Shown piece after piece: positions 40,706-51,797 of a stretch of 64,000 nucleotides of DNA (its first letter is position 1; the number at the start of each line of letters is the position of its first letter). The stretch comes from Flaccisagitta enflata. Taxonomy: Eukaryota; Chaetognatha; Sagittoidea; Aphragmophora. A program made the position numbers and the translations under genes. The DNA lies in contig OZ231126.1 of NCBI GenBank assembly GCA_965153355.1, positions 64,728,001 through 64,792,000 on the forward strand, in the 5' to 3' direction. The notes below the pieces were generated by a model. The model made no database searches. It was not told where the DNA came from and was given only the letters and a program-made list of their open reading frames with translations.

Positions 40706-41023
40706 ATTTCTTTGTTACTAACCTCTGGTCAGCTTCATTTGCTTTGCAAAGTATAGTAGAGAGAATAGTAAATACTGTACTGTACCTTATGATTGGCCGG
40801 AGAGACGTTCACATGGCCGTAATCTTAAGTAAAGCTTGACCAGCATAGAAATCTGGCCACTCTATAGGGATTTCAAGCTATGAACTTATACTACTAAATC
40901 AAATTTACTATAGAAATAAAGAGAGCTGTAGGTAGGAGCACTAGGTATTTCCCTTAGATTTAGTGATGACGTCATAGTGTCCAGCTATAAATTTTGACTC
41001 CTAAGAACACAAGACTTACTACT

Positions 41024-41140
41024 CGGATGGGTGGGCAGGGGCAAAAATGAGTGTTTTTACACTTTCCAACTTGATTATCACGGATAGACCAACAGACCAA
41101 TGTACAAAGCCTCTTACAGAATTGCATGTCCGCAATTAAA
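41024..41140 (+). repeat. Hairpin-MITE copy
   Basis: ACTCGGATGGGTGGGCAGGG, GACCAACAGACCAATG, CCTCTTACAGAATTGCATG and TCCGCAATTAAAA. The stem AATTGC/GCAATT keeps pairing with different bases. Confidence 0.65.
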
Positions 41141-41324
41141 AAAAGATAGTTAAACCCTACTCTAAAAGACCTGCCACCATGAAAATTCTGCCTTTAGGTA
41201 ATGCAAATTCATAATCCCTTCAAGTTTATTTTTTTTTCCTTTGTTAGTAATAATAGAGGTCCGCCTATAACAGAAAAAAATTATTGGTCCCCTGAAATCC
41301 GTTAAAGCGAGGTTCAACTGTATG

Positions 41325-42255
41325 TCACGCAACCTAGTTTCTTCCAATGTATGTCACATATCCCAGAGTTTTCTGATGTATGTCACACAACCCAGTTTTC
41401 TCCAATATATGTCACATTATCCAGTTTTTTAGTCGCGTGCTACGCGACTCTATAAGCCACTTTTTGGTCCGTCGGTCGGTCGGTCTGTCGGTCAGTCGGT
41501 CACAAAGTTGTTTTAAAGGCTTTTTATCAAGTTTTTCATGTCTTTGAGTAGTGGAGAAGAAACTTGGACTAGTAATTAGCTGTTTTAACTGTCTTTTTGA
41601 AAAAAAATATTGTTTGTCTGTCTGTCTGCTTGACTTTTTTTGAAAGTGCCGACGCACGCGACTTAGGTCTAATGACCTTGTTCTGATGTATGTCACATAG
41701 TCTAGAAATATCCAATAAATGTCACACCTAATTTTCTCCCATATATGTCACACAGCCCAGACTTCTTTGATGTATGTCACACTACCTAGTTTTCTTTAAT
41801 GTAAGCAACACAGCCCAGAATTCTTCAATATATGTCACACCACTCAATCCTCTCTAATGTATGTCAAATTACCTAGTTTACCAAATATATGTCACAGAGT
41901 CCAGACAAATGCGATGTATGTCACACCAATCAGTTTTGTATGTATGTCACACAGCTCAAAATTCACTTATGTATATCACACCACCCAGTTTTTTATAATG
42001 TATGTCACATAACCCAAAATTTATTTATATATGTCACACCACTCAATTTTTTATGATGAATGTTACATAGCTTAAAATTCTCCAATATATATCACACCAT
42101 TAAGTTTTCTTTGCTGTATAACGCACAGCCAAGAATTCGCCTTTGTATATTAAACCACCCAGTTTTTTTCAATATATGTCACACTACTTTATTTTCTCTA
42201 CTGTATGTAACACAGCCCAAATTCTCCAATGTATGTCACACCACTCACCTTTTAT
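41325..42255. repeat. 31-bp satellite array, interrupted by a MITE
   Basis: Unit near TGTATGTCACACCACCCAGT then TTTCTCCAA, about 22 diverged copies. A hairpin-MITE splits it at 41432-41662. Confidence 0.9.
41432..41662 (-). mobile_element. Hairpin-MITE inserted in the 31-bp array, TTA duplication
   Basis: Ends GTCGCGTGC (left) and GCACGCGAC (right) are perfect inverted repeats, flanked by TTA on both sides (41429-41431, 41663-41665). The subterminal hairpin AGTCGCGTGCTACGCGACT lies at the left. The middle contains GGTCGGTCGGTCTGTCGG. The insertion in satellite sequence makes the borders unusually clear. Confidence 0.75.
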
Positions 42256-42555
42256 GCCCCGCTATACGACTGCCCACAGCTAAGATATGTAACAGATTTG
42301 TTCAAACATTAATATGAGATTTTCCCTTCAATTATTGCATTATTAATTCCTGCTCAATCAAGTTATCATGGATCACATTTTGGCGAACGCCACTTGTTAG
42401 TTCTTGATTTCATCAGCCTGGAGCAGTTGAGAGACATGAGAGACATAAAAGAAAAAAGAGACATAAGAGACACGAGAAAAGTTGTTCAAGACAAAAGAGA
42501 CAAGTGCAACAAAAGAAATATAAGATACATGAAGAGACATTAAAAGACATGAAGA

Positions 42556-42557
42556 GA

Positions 42558-42626
<69 letters not shown>
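42556..42626. repeat. (AC)n microsatellite
   Basis: About 33 AC dinucleotides directly followed by a hairpin-MITE 3' end. Confidence 0.95.
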
Positions 42627-42628
<2 letters not shown>

Positions 42629-42662
42629 CCTCTTATAGAGATGCGAGGACGCATCTAAAAAA
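42627..42662 (+). repeat. Hairpin-MITE 3' end
   Basis: CCTCTTATAGAGATGCGAGG and ACGCATCTAAAA. The stem AGATGCG/CGCATCT is another paired variant. The rest of the element may have been replaced by the AC repeat. Confidence 0.6.
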
Positions 42663-43342
42663 GAAACCAGTATATGCGCACAATTTTGCGGCACCTTGAA
42701 TACATGTTTTTCATTTTATAAGAACATGGATTTTTGAAGTGAGCCTCAGTGTTTTTAACTTCAATCCTATTTTTAAGCTCAAGCATTCTTAACATGTTTT
42801 TATTTTTTAATTAAAAAATACACTTTTTTTATAAGAACCTAGTTTATAAGAACGTCAAGGTTTCAAATAGCCAAAAAATTAAGAACATCTTAAGAACATA
42901 CAAAGACTTCAAATCTTGAGAAAAAAAATCGTTTACAATGATATTTAAAAAACATTAAAAAACACATAAATTTTAGTATAATTTAATTAATATTTTATAA
43001 TTTTTAAATAACTATCAGGAAAATATCCTCAGACTGTAATGATTGGTATTTGTTTTAACAGTATTGAATAGAAATATATTTAGTATAATCAATAGGATAT
43101 TATAAGGTTTTCTATATTCTATATATTATTTGAAATTAAGAATGCTCTAAGAATGTTGAAGGCTTCATTTGACCTTGAAAATAAAAACATGAAGCCTTCG
43201 AGAAAAAAAATGACGTTTTTATAAAAAAAAAGTATTTTCATAATTATATATATTCATATTATTATAATGGTTTGCTATTCTAAGCAGTTTTAAAAATAAT
43301 TATTTCTATTAAAATAATTATTTCTATTATTTCTATATATTA

Positions 43343-46165
43343 GGCGGCGTGTGGATGGGCCAAGAGCTCTGGCTTTCAGAAAAGCAGTTAACTTTACTCC
43401 ACCAACTTGGCACTTCATTCTTTGCCAGATCAGGGATGGAGCAGTCTTTATCGTCTGGTGTCATGCGTGGACGCCCCCATGGCGGGGTAAGCATAGCTTG
43501 GTCTCCAAATCTAAACGATTATATTCAGCCTCTCTCTAACTACAAGCATAAGAGAGTGGTGGCTGTAGAATTGAAATCTCCCGATCGAAACTTCATTTTG
43601 ATCTCAGTCTACTTACCATTCTTTGACTCGAGCAAAAAAGCGGAGTGTATGTCCGAGTACATTGAGACCATATCTATGATTGAGCTTATCATTGTAAATC
43701 ATCCCTTACACTCATTTGTAATTGGCGGTGACCTCAATTGTGAGCTCAAAGGCGACTCGCCCTTTGATCAGTTATGGAGTGAAATGATCTCAAAAAATCA
43801 ACTTGCATATTGCAGTAGTTTCTTCTCGGCTCCGGGCTACACCTATCATCATTCTACCCTGGGACACAAAAAGCTCAACGATCATTTTCTAGTAAGCAAA
43901 GACATTATAGATGGAAATCTATGCAGTGATTTTCGCATATTAGAAGATGGAGATAACACATCTGACCATCTGCCAATCACGATGAAGTTATCAGTTCAGA
44001 TTCACTCGTCCAATAAACTCGAAAATGAATCACTTCCCCAGCCGAAGTTGAATTGGAATAAAGTGTCCAATCACCACCTTGAAAATTACTCTCGGTCACT
44101 CGATGAACTATTATCCATCACTCAATCGGCCCCACCGCTATCGTGCGCAGATGGCTGCCACTGCTCAAGCATTGAATGTCATCTATGGTTACAGCATGAG
44201 TATGATGCAATTGTCAATTGTGTGTGCACTGCTGATGCCCAGCTTCCACGTCACAAGCCTGGGGTAGAGAAGCATTGGTGGTCGACACATTTGTCTCAAC
44301 TTAAGCAACAATCAATAGATATCCACCGTCTATGGATTGAAGAAGGACGCCTACACAACGGACCTACAAACCAGGAGCGTCTACGAGTAAAGGCAGCATA
44401 CAAATGTGCCATCAAGCAGGCCCAAGCTGCCCCAAAGCAAACCGCGTGGAACAAACTTCACACAGCAATGGAAAACTGTGAGACGAATGACTTCTGGAGA
44501 TCGTGGAAGTCACTTTACAGCAGCAGTAAAAGCCACTATGCGCCAGTTGTCAATGGTTGCTCTTCTAAGGAGACCATAGCAAATGAATTCAAAAACAGCT
44601 TCCATAGTAATTCTCAGCCAAACGATGAGGAAAAAGTGCATAACCTTAATCAGCGCTTCTTTGCCATGCACGCGGAATATGAGCACTCTCATCTTGAATC
44701 TTGCACTTGTAGTGTTTATAACATTTCATTCCAAAATGTCTTTGATGCCATTGCGGGTATGAAACGAGGAAAATGCCTCGATGATTGTGGTCTAAGTGCA
44801 GAACATTTCCAAAATGGTCCGTTGCGCCTTTATCATAGGATTACCTTACTTTTCACGAACATGTTGAAGCATGGATTTGTGCCAAAACAATTCCGGTTTG
44901 GCTTTATGATACCGGTAATAAAGGACAGTCAAGGTAACCACAGTGATGTGTCAAACTACCGCGGGATAACGATCTCCCCTGTTATTTCTAAAATATTTGA
45001 GCACGTGCTTAAATCGGTTTTCTGTGAGCATCTCTCTACGTCAACTCATCAATATGGTTTCAAAAAGAGAAGCTCTACATCTCATGCCATATTTTGCTTG
45101 AAAGAAACCGTCTCCTACTACATCAACAATGGAAGTAGAGTTCATTGCTCGTTCCTTGATGCGAGTAAGGCCTTCGATAGGCTTGTGCATTCAGGCCTAT
45201 TTATCAAATTGATGGAGAAAAAAGTACCAAAACTATTTCTCGACATCATCATGACATGGCATGATGGGCTCTTTTGTCGTGTTAAATGGGACAATTGCTA
45301 CAGCGATTGGTTCTGCATCTCAGCTGGAGTCCGCCAAGGTGGCGTTCTCTCTCCTGATTTGTACTGTCTTTATGTCGACGACCTCCTACGTATCCTGCAA
45401 TCATTGAATGTTGGCTGCTATGTGAAAGGGCATTTTGCAGCCGCCTTATTCTACGCCGACGATATGGCTGTTCTGGCCCCGTCAATTAAAGGCCTGCAGA
45501 AGCTACTAGATGCATGCGCCGATTATTGCAGTGAATGGGACATTAGACTCAATGCTAAAAAGTCCAAAAATTTGATGTTTGGATCACGCTCACCTCCATC
45601 TCATTGCGTCAAGATGAATGGTGACATCATCCCGTGGGAACAATCGTGTGTCTATCTAGGCATCACCCTCAAATCCGGCCCTTCTTTCAACTGCTGCGTC
45701 AAAGAAACACTTGGCAAGTTTTATTGTTCCCTGAACTCAATTCTGAGGATAGAAGGACGGTCTGACGATATGGTGATGCTTCGTCTTCTAGAAGCACATT
45801 GCCTTCCAATCCTCGCATACGGCATCGAAGTCGTAACCATCTCAGATCGGGATGAAAAACGCCACATGCGAGTGGCCTACAACGCCATCTACAGGAAAAT
45901 GTTCGGTTACAGCTACCGAGAAAGCGTGACTCTGCTACAGCATTCGCTCGGGCGTAAGACTTGGGAAGAATATGTTGAGGAAAGAAAACAATCTTTCACT
46001 ACCCGTCTTCACAAATGCCCTCGCCATTCCACTGTTTTTGCCTTCTTGTGAAGCGCGTTCTTACTTGTTTCATTCCTACATCATAATTGATTTTGTTGTA
46101 TCAGTGATTTTGAACATCGCCTAGTCTTTAGTCTGTTTCTACATGTTTACATGTGAATAAACATC
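43343..46165 (+). mobile_element. Non-LTR retrotransposon (CR1/L2-like LINE), 5'-truncated
   Basis: A sharp switch from AT-rich sequence into coding sequence occurs at about 43343, missing the start of the endonuclease domain, as expected for 5' truncation during target-primed reverse transcription. An AATAAA at 46156 is followed by a short AT-rich tail (CATCATATATATAAAA). Confidence 0.8.
43349..46051 (+). CDS. LINE ORF2: AP endonuclease (partial) and reverse transcriptase
   Basis: About 900 codons, open throughout. The endonuclease part begins within the conserved E-x-W-L block (QELWLSEKQL) and has GRPHGGVSIAW, GGDLNCELKGD and a terminal SDHLPI motif, all active-site segments. The reverse transcriptase spans about residues 480-760: SNYRGITISPVISKIFE, FLDASKAFDRL, AGVRQGGVLSPDL, and the catalytic FYADDMAVLA near residue 701. 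The tail has ILAYGIE and AYNAIYRKMFGY, as in CR1/L2-group elements, and no RNase H. Missing the endonuclease N terminus, it is probably non-autonomous, although the remaining frame has no stop. The ATG at 43349 is probably fortuitous. Confidence 0.85.
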   Translation: MWMGQELWLSEKQLTLLHQLGTSFFARSGMEQSLSSGVMRGRPHGGVSIAWSPNLNDYIQPLSNYKHKRVVAVELKSPDRNFILISVYLPFFDSSKKAECMSEYIETISMIELIIVNHPLHSFVIGGDLNCELKGDSPFDQLWSEMISKNQLAYCSSFFSAPGYTYHHSTLGHKKLNDHFLVSKDIIDGNLCSDFRILEDGDNTSDHLPITMKLSVQIHSSNKLENESLPQPKLNWNKVSNHHLENYSRSLDELLSITQSAPPLSCADGCHCSSIECHLWLQHEYDAIVNCVCTADAQLPRHKPGVEKHWWSTHLSQLKQQSIDIHRLWIEEGRLHNGPTNQERLRVKAAYKCAIKQAQAAPKQTAWNKLHTAMENCETNDFWRSWKSLYSSSKSHYAPVVNGCSSKETIANEFKNSFHSNSQPNDEEKVHNLNQRFFAMHAEYEHSHLESCTCSVYNISFQNVFDAIAGMKRGKCLDDCGLSAEHFQNGPLRLYHRITLLFTNMLKHGFVPKQFRFGFMIPVIKDSQGNHSDVSNYRGITISPVISKIFEHVLKSVFCEHLSTSTHQYGFKKRSSTSHAIFCLKETVSYYINNGSRVHCSFLDASKAFDRLVHSGLFIKLMEKKVPKLFLDIIMTWHDGLFCRVKWDNCYSDWFCISAGVRQGGVLSPDLYCLYVDDLLRILQSLNVGCYVKGHFAAALFYADDMAVLAPSIKGLQKLLDACADYCSEWDIRLNAKKSKNLMFGSRSPPSHCVKMNGDIIPWEQSCVYLGITLKSGPSFNCCVKETLGKFYCSLNSILRIEGRSDDMVMLRLLEAHCLPILAYGIEVVTISDRDEKRHMRVAYNAIYRKMFGYSYRESVTLLQHSLGRKTWEEYVEERKQSFTTRLHKCPRHSTVFAFL

Positions 46166-46175
46166 ATATATATAA

Positions 46176-46357
46176 AACAAGGCCGGATACACGGCCACCA
46201 GTTACGGATGGGTGGGCAGGGGCTGAAGTGCAACTGTCCGCCACTTAAAATGTTCTAAAACGCTTATTTTCCCACTTTTTGACTCGTGCTGACAAACGGA
46301 CCGACACACGGACCAATGGACGGACAAAGCCTCTTATAGAGTTATGTGTCCGCAACT
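46176..46357 (+). repeat. Hairpin-MITE copy, near full length
   Basis: ACAAGGCCGGATACACGGCC, GTTACGGATGGGTGGGCAGG, GACCGACACACGGACCAATG, CCTCTTATAGAGTTATGTG and TCCGCAACTATAAA. It lies just after the LINE 3' end. Confidence 0.7.
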
Positions 46358-46589
46358 ATAAATTAGGATTAATGTTTAATGAATATTGTATTGTCATTTT
46401 AAAAATCATTGTCAATATATAAATCATATAAGGTTTTTCATCTATTTTCATTAGTTATTAAAAAAGAAATATCTTCCCGTTTTTAAATCTAAGGCTCAGC
46501 ATGTTCCTAAAATGTTCTTATTTTCTGGCCAAATCTAAGGCTGATGTTCTTATAAACAGTGTTCTCATAAAAAGAAAAGCGTGTACTTC

Positions 46590-46990
46590 CATGTAGGCAA
46601 CATGTTCACGATTGACTGCTTCCCTACTTTTGCAAGGAGATGTGGAAATGATGCATTATGCATACAAAGGAAAATCTGAAGATGGGGTGGGGAGGGGGGA
46701 CACACACAGCGCAATCTGTAGTACAAAAAGGTGACATTAATGCCCCGGGCAAAAACCCTGATATCCCTGGTAAAAAAATATTAGTTTCGATATGCCCAGT
46801 TTTATGCCCCGTTAAAAGTTAATGAAAAAAATAATTCAGGGACTAAACGGGGACTTAGCGGGGCATATGCCCCATTTAGTTTAATTTTTCTTAGTCAAAA
46901 TTAGGAAATACAGGGTCTTCAATCTCATTTGACACGAAAAGAACCTATGCTGTGCAAAAATGAATCAACTTTTCAATTTGATCTTTTTTT
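46590..46990. other. No gene seen
   Basis: Unremarkable AT-rich DNA; GGGGCATATGCCCC-type words at about 46855-46875 form a short palindrome. Confidence 0.4.
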
Positions 46991-46996
46991 CTCCTA

Positions 46997-47588
46997 AAAG
47001 TACCACATATGACGTTTTTTGTGTCCAAATTTCATGGTACTGGGTCAATTAGTTTAGGAGATAACCCATTTTAAAGTGTAAGATGTCATAATGAGATGGG
47101 AGGTTTTGTTTGACTTTGTGGTTCTGACCTTTCATCTTTAAACTGCTCTCATTTCTAAACCCTTTGAGCTACAGATGTGAGATTGGTCTAGAATGGCAGA
47201 TAATTTCATATAGTTTTTGTATCTGAGAAAAACAATTCTTTGAAATTTCATCATGATCAACCAATTTCCTTTTTATTGGAAAAAAACAATCTTTGATTAA
47301 GTTTTTGTAAGATTTTTGACAAAATTTTGATAGTATTTGCTCAAAGTTCACTGTTCTGTGATAAAACCTGGCTTTTTCTAACATTTGGTTTTAGCATCTA
47401 TCACTTGACTTTTATCAAGCATTTGAAGTTTGAAACACTTTGAATTTTTTGCATTTTTAAGTCAAAATTTGCGAGAAAAACACCTTTTTTGTTCAATTTA
47501 CTGCATAACTTCAAACATGGATTTCTGCTGAATTTCAAGGCCCACTCCTATGAAAATTTGATACAAAAAACGTCATACATAGTACTTT
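46997..47588. mobile_element. TA-flanked MITE (592 bp)
   Basis: The left end AAAGTACCACATATGACGTT and the right end, inverted, AAAGTACTATGTATGACGTT share about 45 bp. TA lies on both sides (46995-46996, 47589-47590). Non-coding. Confidence 0.75.
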
Positions 47589-47592
47589 TATG

Positions 47593-47637
47593 AAAACAAG
47601 GCCAACACCTATAAGTCGCGTGCAGGACAAAAATAAC
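47593..47637 (+). repeat. 45-bp dispersed repeat, second copy
   Basis: Matches 4855-4899 (GGCCAACACCTATAAGTCGC). It starts at the edge of the MITE. Confidence 0.6.
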
Positions 47638-47684
47638 TGAACTGGCCTGACTCCTAATTATATCTTTTTATCGAGAATCAGACT

Positions 47685-48480
47685 TAAACCAGACCCAAAC
47701 CAGACCCAAACCAGACCCAAACCAGACTCAAACCAGACTCAAACCAGACTCAAACCAGACTCAAACCAGACTCAAACCAGACTCAAACCAGACTCAAACC
47801 AGACTCAAACCAGACTCAAACCAGACTCAAACCAGACTCAAACCAGACTCAAACCAGACTCAAACCAGACTCAAACCAGACTCAAACCAGAATTAAACCA
47901 GACCGAAACCAGACCTAAACCAGACATAAACCAGACCTAAACCAGACATAAATCAGACATGAACCAGTCTTAAACCAGACTTAAACCAGACTTAAATCAG
48001 CAGACTTAAACCAGCAGACTTAAACCAGCAGACTTAAACCAGCAGACTTAAACCAGCAGACTTAAACCAGCAGACTTAAACCAGCAGACTTAAACCAGAC
48101 TTAAACCAGACCTAAACCAGCAGACTTAAACCAGCAGACTTAAACCAGCAGACTTAAACCAGCAGACTTAAACCAGCAGACTTAAACCAGCAGACTTAAA
48201 CCAGCAGACCTAAACCAGCAGACTTAAACCAGCAGACTTAAACCAGCAGACTTAAACCAGCAGACTTAAACCAGCCGACTTAAACCAGCCGACTTAAACC
48301 AGCCAACTTAAACCAGCTGACTTAAACCAGCAGACTTAAACCAGCTGACTTAAACCAGCTGACTTAAACCAGCAGACTTAAACCAGCTGACTTAAACCAG
48401 CTGACTTAAACCAGCTGACTTAAACCAGCTGACTTAAACCAGCTGACTTAAACCAGCTGACTTAAACCAGCTGACTTAAA
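47685..48480. repeat. Minisatellite, 11-bp then 14-bp units
   Basis: CCAGACTCAAA repeats (about 18) at 47700-47890, mixed variants to 48000, then CCAGCAGACTTAAA 14-bp units (about 33) to 48480, late copies with CTGACTTAAA. The LTR begins at the next base after the last unit. Confidence 0.95.
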
Positions 48481-48481
48481 C

Positions 48482-50073
48482 TGTTATGCACGGCGTCGCT
48501 TCGCTTCTATTTTCCTGTCCTTACTATCTCTTTCTATCCTTTTCTATCTCTTTTCTCTCTCTCTCTCTCTCTCTCTCTTTTGGTTCTCTATCTCCTATCG
48601 CCGGGTGAGCTCGACCTCGACCAATCACGGTGAAGAACATGGAAAACTGTGACCAATCAGAACTCTGGAACCTGAGGAAAGTTCACGGCGGCTCCGCACT
48701 CAGACTTACCGTTCTAGAATTATCTATCGTTTCTAGATTTTTCTAGAAGCGTATCGACCGTTCTGTTACCGTCTCCTTCCGGCGTGATATTGATATAAAT
48801 TTGCGCGCTTCTCTGTACTGATATTCCCTTCTTCGCGGACTTTTTGTAGTATGTCTTTTAATTAATAGATATTTTACCTCGTTGATAACTCGTCTTTTCC
48901 GTTAGCGTCTTTCGCGCCGTTCTTATTTGGCGAATTAGTTCGGTCACCTTATCGCGTCGTCGCTTGGGGAGCGAGAAGTTAGATAAGTATCGTTCCTTAG
49001 GGGGGGCTTTTTGGGGTCTGATTTCCGTTTCATTATATGGGCTTATCCTCCTAGGGGGACACGCATCAATGGTGCATTCGGCCTCCGATCCTACCCGTTA
49101 TATTTTGCTTTAATTAGGTAGAATCTGCGATCTCGGGCCGCTCTTCTCTCTTCTTTCGCACGGGTTCTCCGTCGACGCCTGATCAACGGACACGGACAAC
49201 ACCGGGCTGCTCTTCATCTTTTTTTTCTTCACCGTCTTCGCCGTGGGTTCAGGCTGAGTATTAAGGGTTAAAACTCATTTTGACCGGAGCGGTTTTGCCG
49301 CGCTAGTCTTGGGGTTTACTGTTGGCGTTATCTTGTCCATTTTTCTATTCTGATCGTTAATTGGTTTAGGGGTCACCCTAGAGTACGGTCGTCGCGGATC
49401 TTGTATACGGTCAACTACAAACATACATGTACACTGTCAATGCAGGGCGCCCCGCTAGTTAGCATACCCGTGTGGCAATGACGGGTTTTTCCGAGATATT
49501 TGGGATGTATTAGACGGAAAATTTTTTATCCCAAATCCCCACTCCCTCGTTGGCAGATATCGGCCTCAGGGGTAGGAATCCCCCTTGACTTTTGACGAAT
49601 TTTCGGCCCCTTGGTACCCGGGGCATCTTTTCATTTCTCTCTTCTGTCTTCTTCTCTCTCTTTCTCTCTTATCCTTTTTCTCCCTTTCCTTTTCTCCATC
49701 GCGTTCTGCTTCTTTCTTTCTTTCTCTTTTTTCTTATTCTTTTCTCTTTCTTTCCTTTTTACCCAACGGATTTAAGGGTTAAGAAAAAAAAAAGTTTGGG
49801 TTCATTTTTTTCTCCCCTTCTCTCACCCAAGTTGGCGTTGGTTTGAGTGTCTCGGTTTTTTTTTTTAATCTTAAGTGTTTATGACGTCTTTTCAACCTGG
49901 TATTGTGTGTCTGTAGCTCACACATTCAGTCATTCAGAGTTTGTCTAGTGTAGTATTGTGTAGTTTGTCCGCAATTAGGGAATGAATCCAGTTTAAGTAG
50001 TAATTTAATTTAGTGTAGCTTGTCCGCAAGGGATATCATTCACCTCCGTTTAAAAGTTAACATTTTATTAACA
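48482..50073 (+). repeat. 5' LTR of Ty3-like element (about 1592 bp)
   Basis: Begins TGTTATGCACGG and ends TTATTAACA, giving the inverted termini TGTTA/TAACA. A tRNA-primer-like TGG site follows at +5. It contains promoter-like motifs and a (CT)n tract at 48555-48582. With no second LTR in the window the borders are inferred from one copy. Confidence 0.6.
48615..48800 (+). promoter_or_regulatory. Putative LTR promoter: CCAAT, heat-shock-like elements, TATA
   Basis: CCAAT words lie at about 48622 and 48652. Three TTCTAGA motifs occur, two being perfect TTCTAGAA (48712-48719, 48741-48748) and one TTCTAGAT (48731), matching the TTCnnGAA half-pair of heat-shock elements. A TATAAA box follows at 48794. 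Confidence 0.5.
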
Positions 50074-50077
50074 ATAT

Positions 50078-50095
50078 TGGCGTCTCTCCCTACCC
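50078..50095 (+). promoter_or_regulatory. Putative tRNA primer-binding site
   Basis: TGGCGTCTCTCCCTACCC lies four bases after the inferred LTR end; TGG is the complement of the tRNA CCA end. The tRNA identity was not determined. Confidence 0.5.
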
Positions 50096-51797
50096 CCCTT
50101 TTCCCCCGTCCAAACACAGTTTTGATCGGTCCGGGTGGTTTATTTTTTTGCGTTAAGAGTATGACGTCACGTCTCCCATTCTTCTCATCAACTTAAAAAA
50201 ACAAATCGTCTTTTCGCGTCACTTCAGCGTTTCATCCACATCGCCGCCAACGCTTCTCCTTCCGTCCCTCATTGCAGTGAAGAATTCAGTCTGAGTAAGT
50301 TTTAAACACTCCATTGAAGGGTACATCGAGTGTGTAAAAGCACGCGATCCCCGAAATTCGATCGTTACTCTTTTTATCCTCGCATTTTCGTTTTTTTTCT
50401 TGCATTGGAGTTGGTTCATAGAGTGTGCGTTTATAACACGTATTTTCGTCATCTTATACGTGTTTATTTTGGTGGAGTATAGTGGCGATTTTAGTATTGA
50501 TCATAACTTTCATTTGGTTAAGAATTTTTTTTGAAAATATTCCGCATTTTGATCGATATTTCACGCTCATTTCCGCGCCCGTTTGTTCACCAAATCATTC
50601 GGTTCATTCACAAGAGTAGTCAGTCGTCGGATTTTTTTTGTTCAACCAATAGCATTGGACTTACTCCGCGTTTTTTTTGTAAAAAGAGAAACGGTGTTTG
50701 TTTGTAATACGACAAAACAAAAAAGGAAGTATTCACATATAATCCCATAAGGGTCAATCCCAATGGATGTTCACATTGGTAAACTTAAGCACTAACTGGC
50801 ATTATCATTAACCGACTTTTGTATCTATGTTGGGTGGCCTTATCTGGTTTGCTCGCGTATTTTGCTCTTCTTTGAAGAGCTTGGGCCAGATTTTGGTGTT
50901 ACTTTTGCGTCTCTGACTTGAACAAGGTGTCATTTGTTTAGCATGATCATTGTCGTTTGCCTGTTGGCTGTCTACATCATAACGTCCGTCGCATTCTGCT
51001 ATATAGCCGCTCGTTTGCTTCGCCTATTTCACTACTTAGGAATTTAGACATGGAGACTTAAGCAAAATGCCTCTGGTGTATTATGGAGACAATGTGTTCT
51101 ACATAGGCACTATTCATAATCTCAACCTTATCTGCATGTATGCCACTTATTATCCCTGCATTTATCTGGGGCTTGAGTGGGAATATATTGAGGAAGGGCT
51201 TATCCCGGGTTTGACCTATTACATCCCTATCAACCCTTCTCCTGCTCTTTTTCTTGAGTTCTTTCGCCTTTTTGATTTTGCCTTTGAGATGCTCACATAC
51301 CTGGTGGAGTATTATGTTGATTACTTATAAACTTTAAGACAGTTGTTCATTTAAAACTGACTCGTGCTTAACTGTGGTGTAAGCTTATTCACTTACAATT
51401 ATAAGTTAGGAAACAGCCAGCAAGGTAACTTGCATGCTCAAAAAAAAAAGGGGATTTTTTTCGCGTGATCCCTCTTTTTACACACAGCATTTTTGCGTGA
51501 GCTCGATTTATGCGCACACTGTAATGTTGGTGTGGCACACTGGATTTTTTTGTTGAGGAGTGGTTCAAACATAAAGCTGAAATGGATAAGGGCGCTTGTG
51601 TGAGTGAATGTGTAATTTGGAACAAAAAAGGAGAAAATTGAAGTGTGGATTTAAATATAGTTTGTTAGTCTGTCTGTAGGTCAGTCTTTTCCCCTAATCA
51701 ACCTTGGGGTTTAATTATCCCTGAACCTTTGCCTTTGTGGTCAACATTAGCTTGCCCAGTGTGAGTTAATCACAACCCCCCCCTCAATCTGCTCATC
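50096..51797 (+). other. Long leader of the Ty3-like element
   Basis: About 1.7 kb between primer site and gag. AT-rich, with one small ORF (51067-51330) and otherwise no recognisable feature. Confidence 0.6.
51067..51330 (+). CDS. Small leader ORF (87 residues), unknown
   Basis: ATG at 51067, MPLVYYGDNVFYIGTIHN. Very rich in Tyr, Phe, Leu and Ile, with no basic residues to speak of and several hydrophobic stretches. No homology recognised. It could be an upstream ORF, part of a spliced product, or chance. Confidence 0.3.
   Translation: MPLVYYGDNVFYIGTIHNLNLICMYATYYPCIYLGLEWEYIEEGLIPGLTYYIPINPSPALFLEFFRLFDFAFEMLTYLVEYYVDYL

Larger units (their letters stand above)
42821..46583. mobile_element. 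TA-flanked DNA element (mariner-type ends) containing a LINE
   Basis: The left end CACTTTTTTTATAAGAACCT and its inward continuation (TTTATAAGAACGTC, AAAATTAAGAACATC) are inverted at the right end (46495-46583, e.g. GTTCTTATAAACAGTG). TA lies on both sides (42819-42820, 46584-46585). The AT-rich interior is split by a LINE (43343-46165) and a hairpin-MITE (46176-46357); without them it would be a MITE of about 750 bp. Confidence 0.6.
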
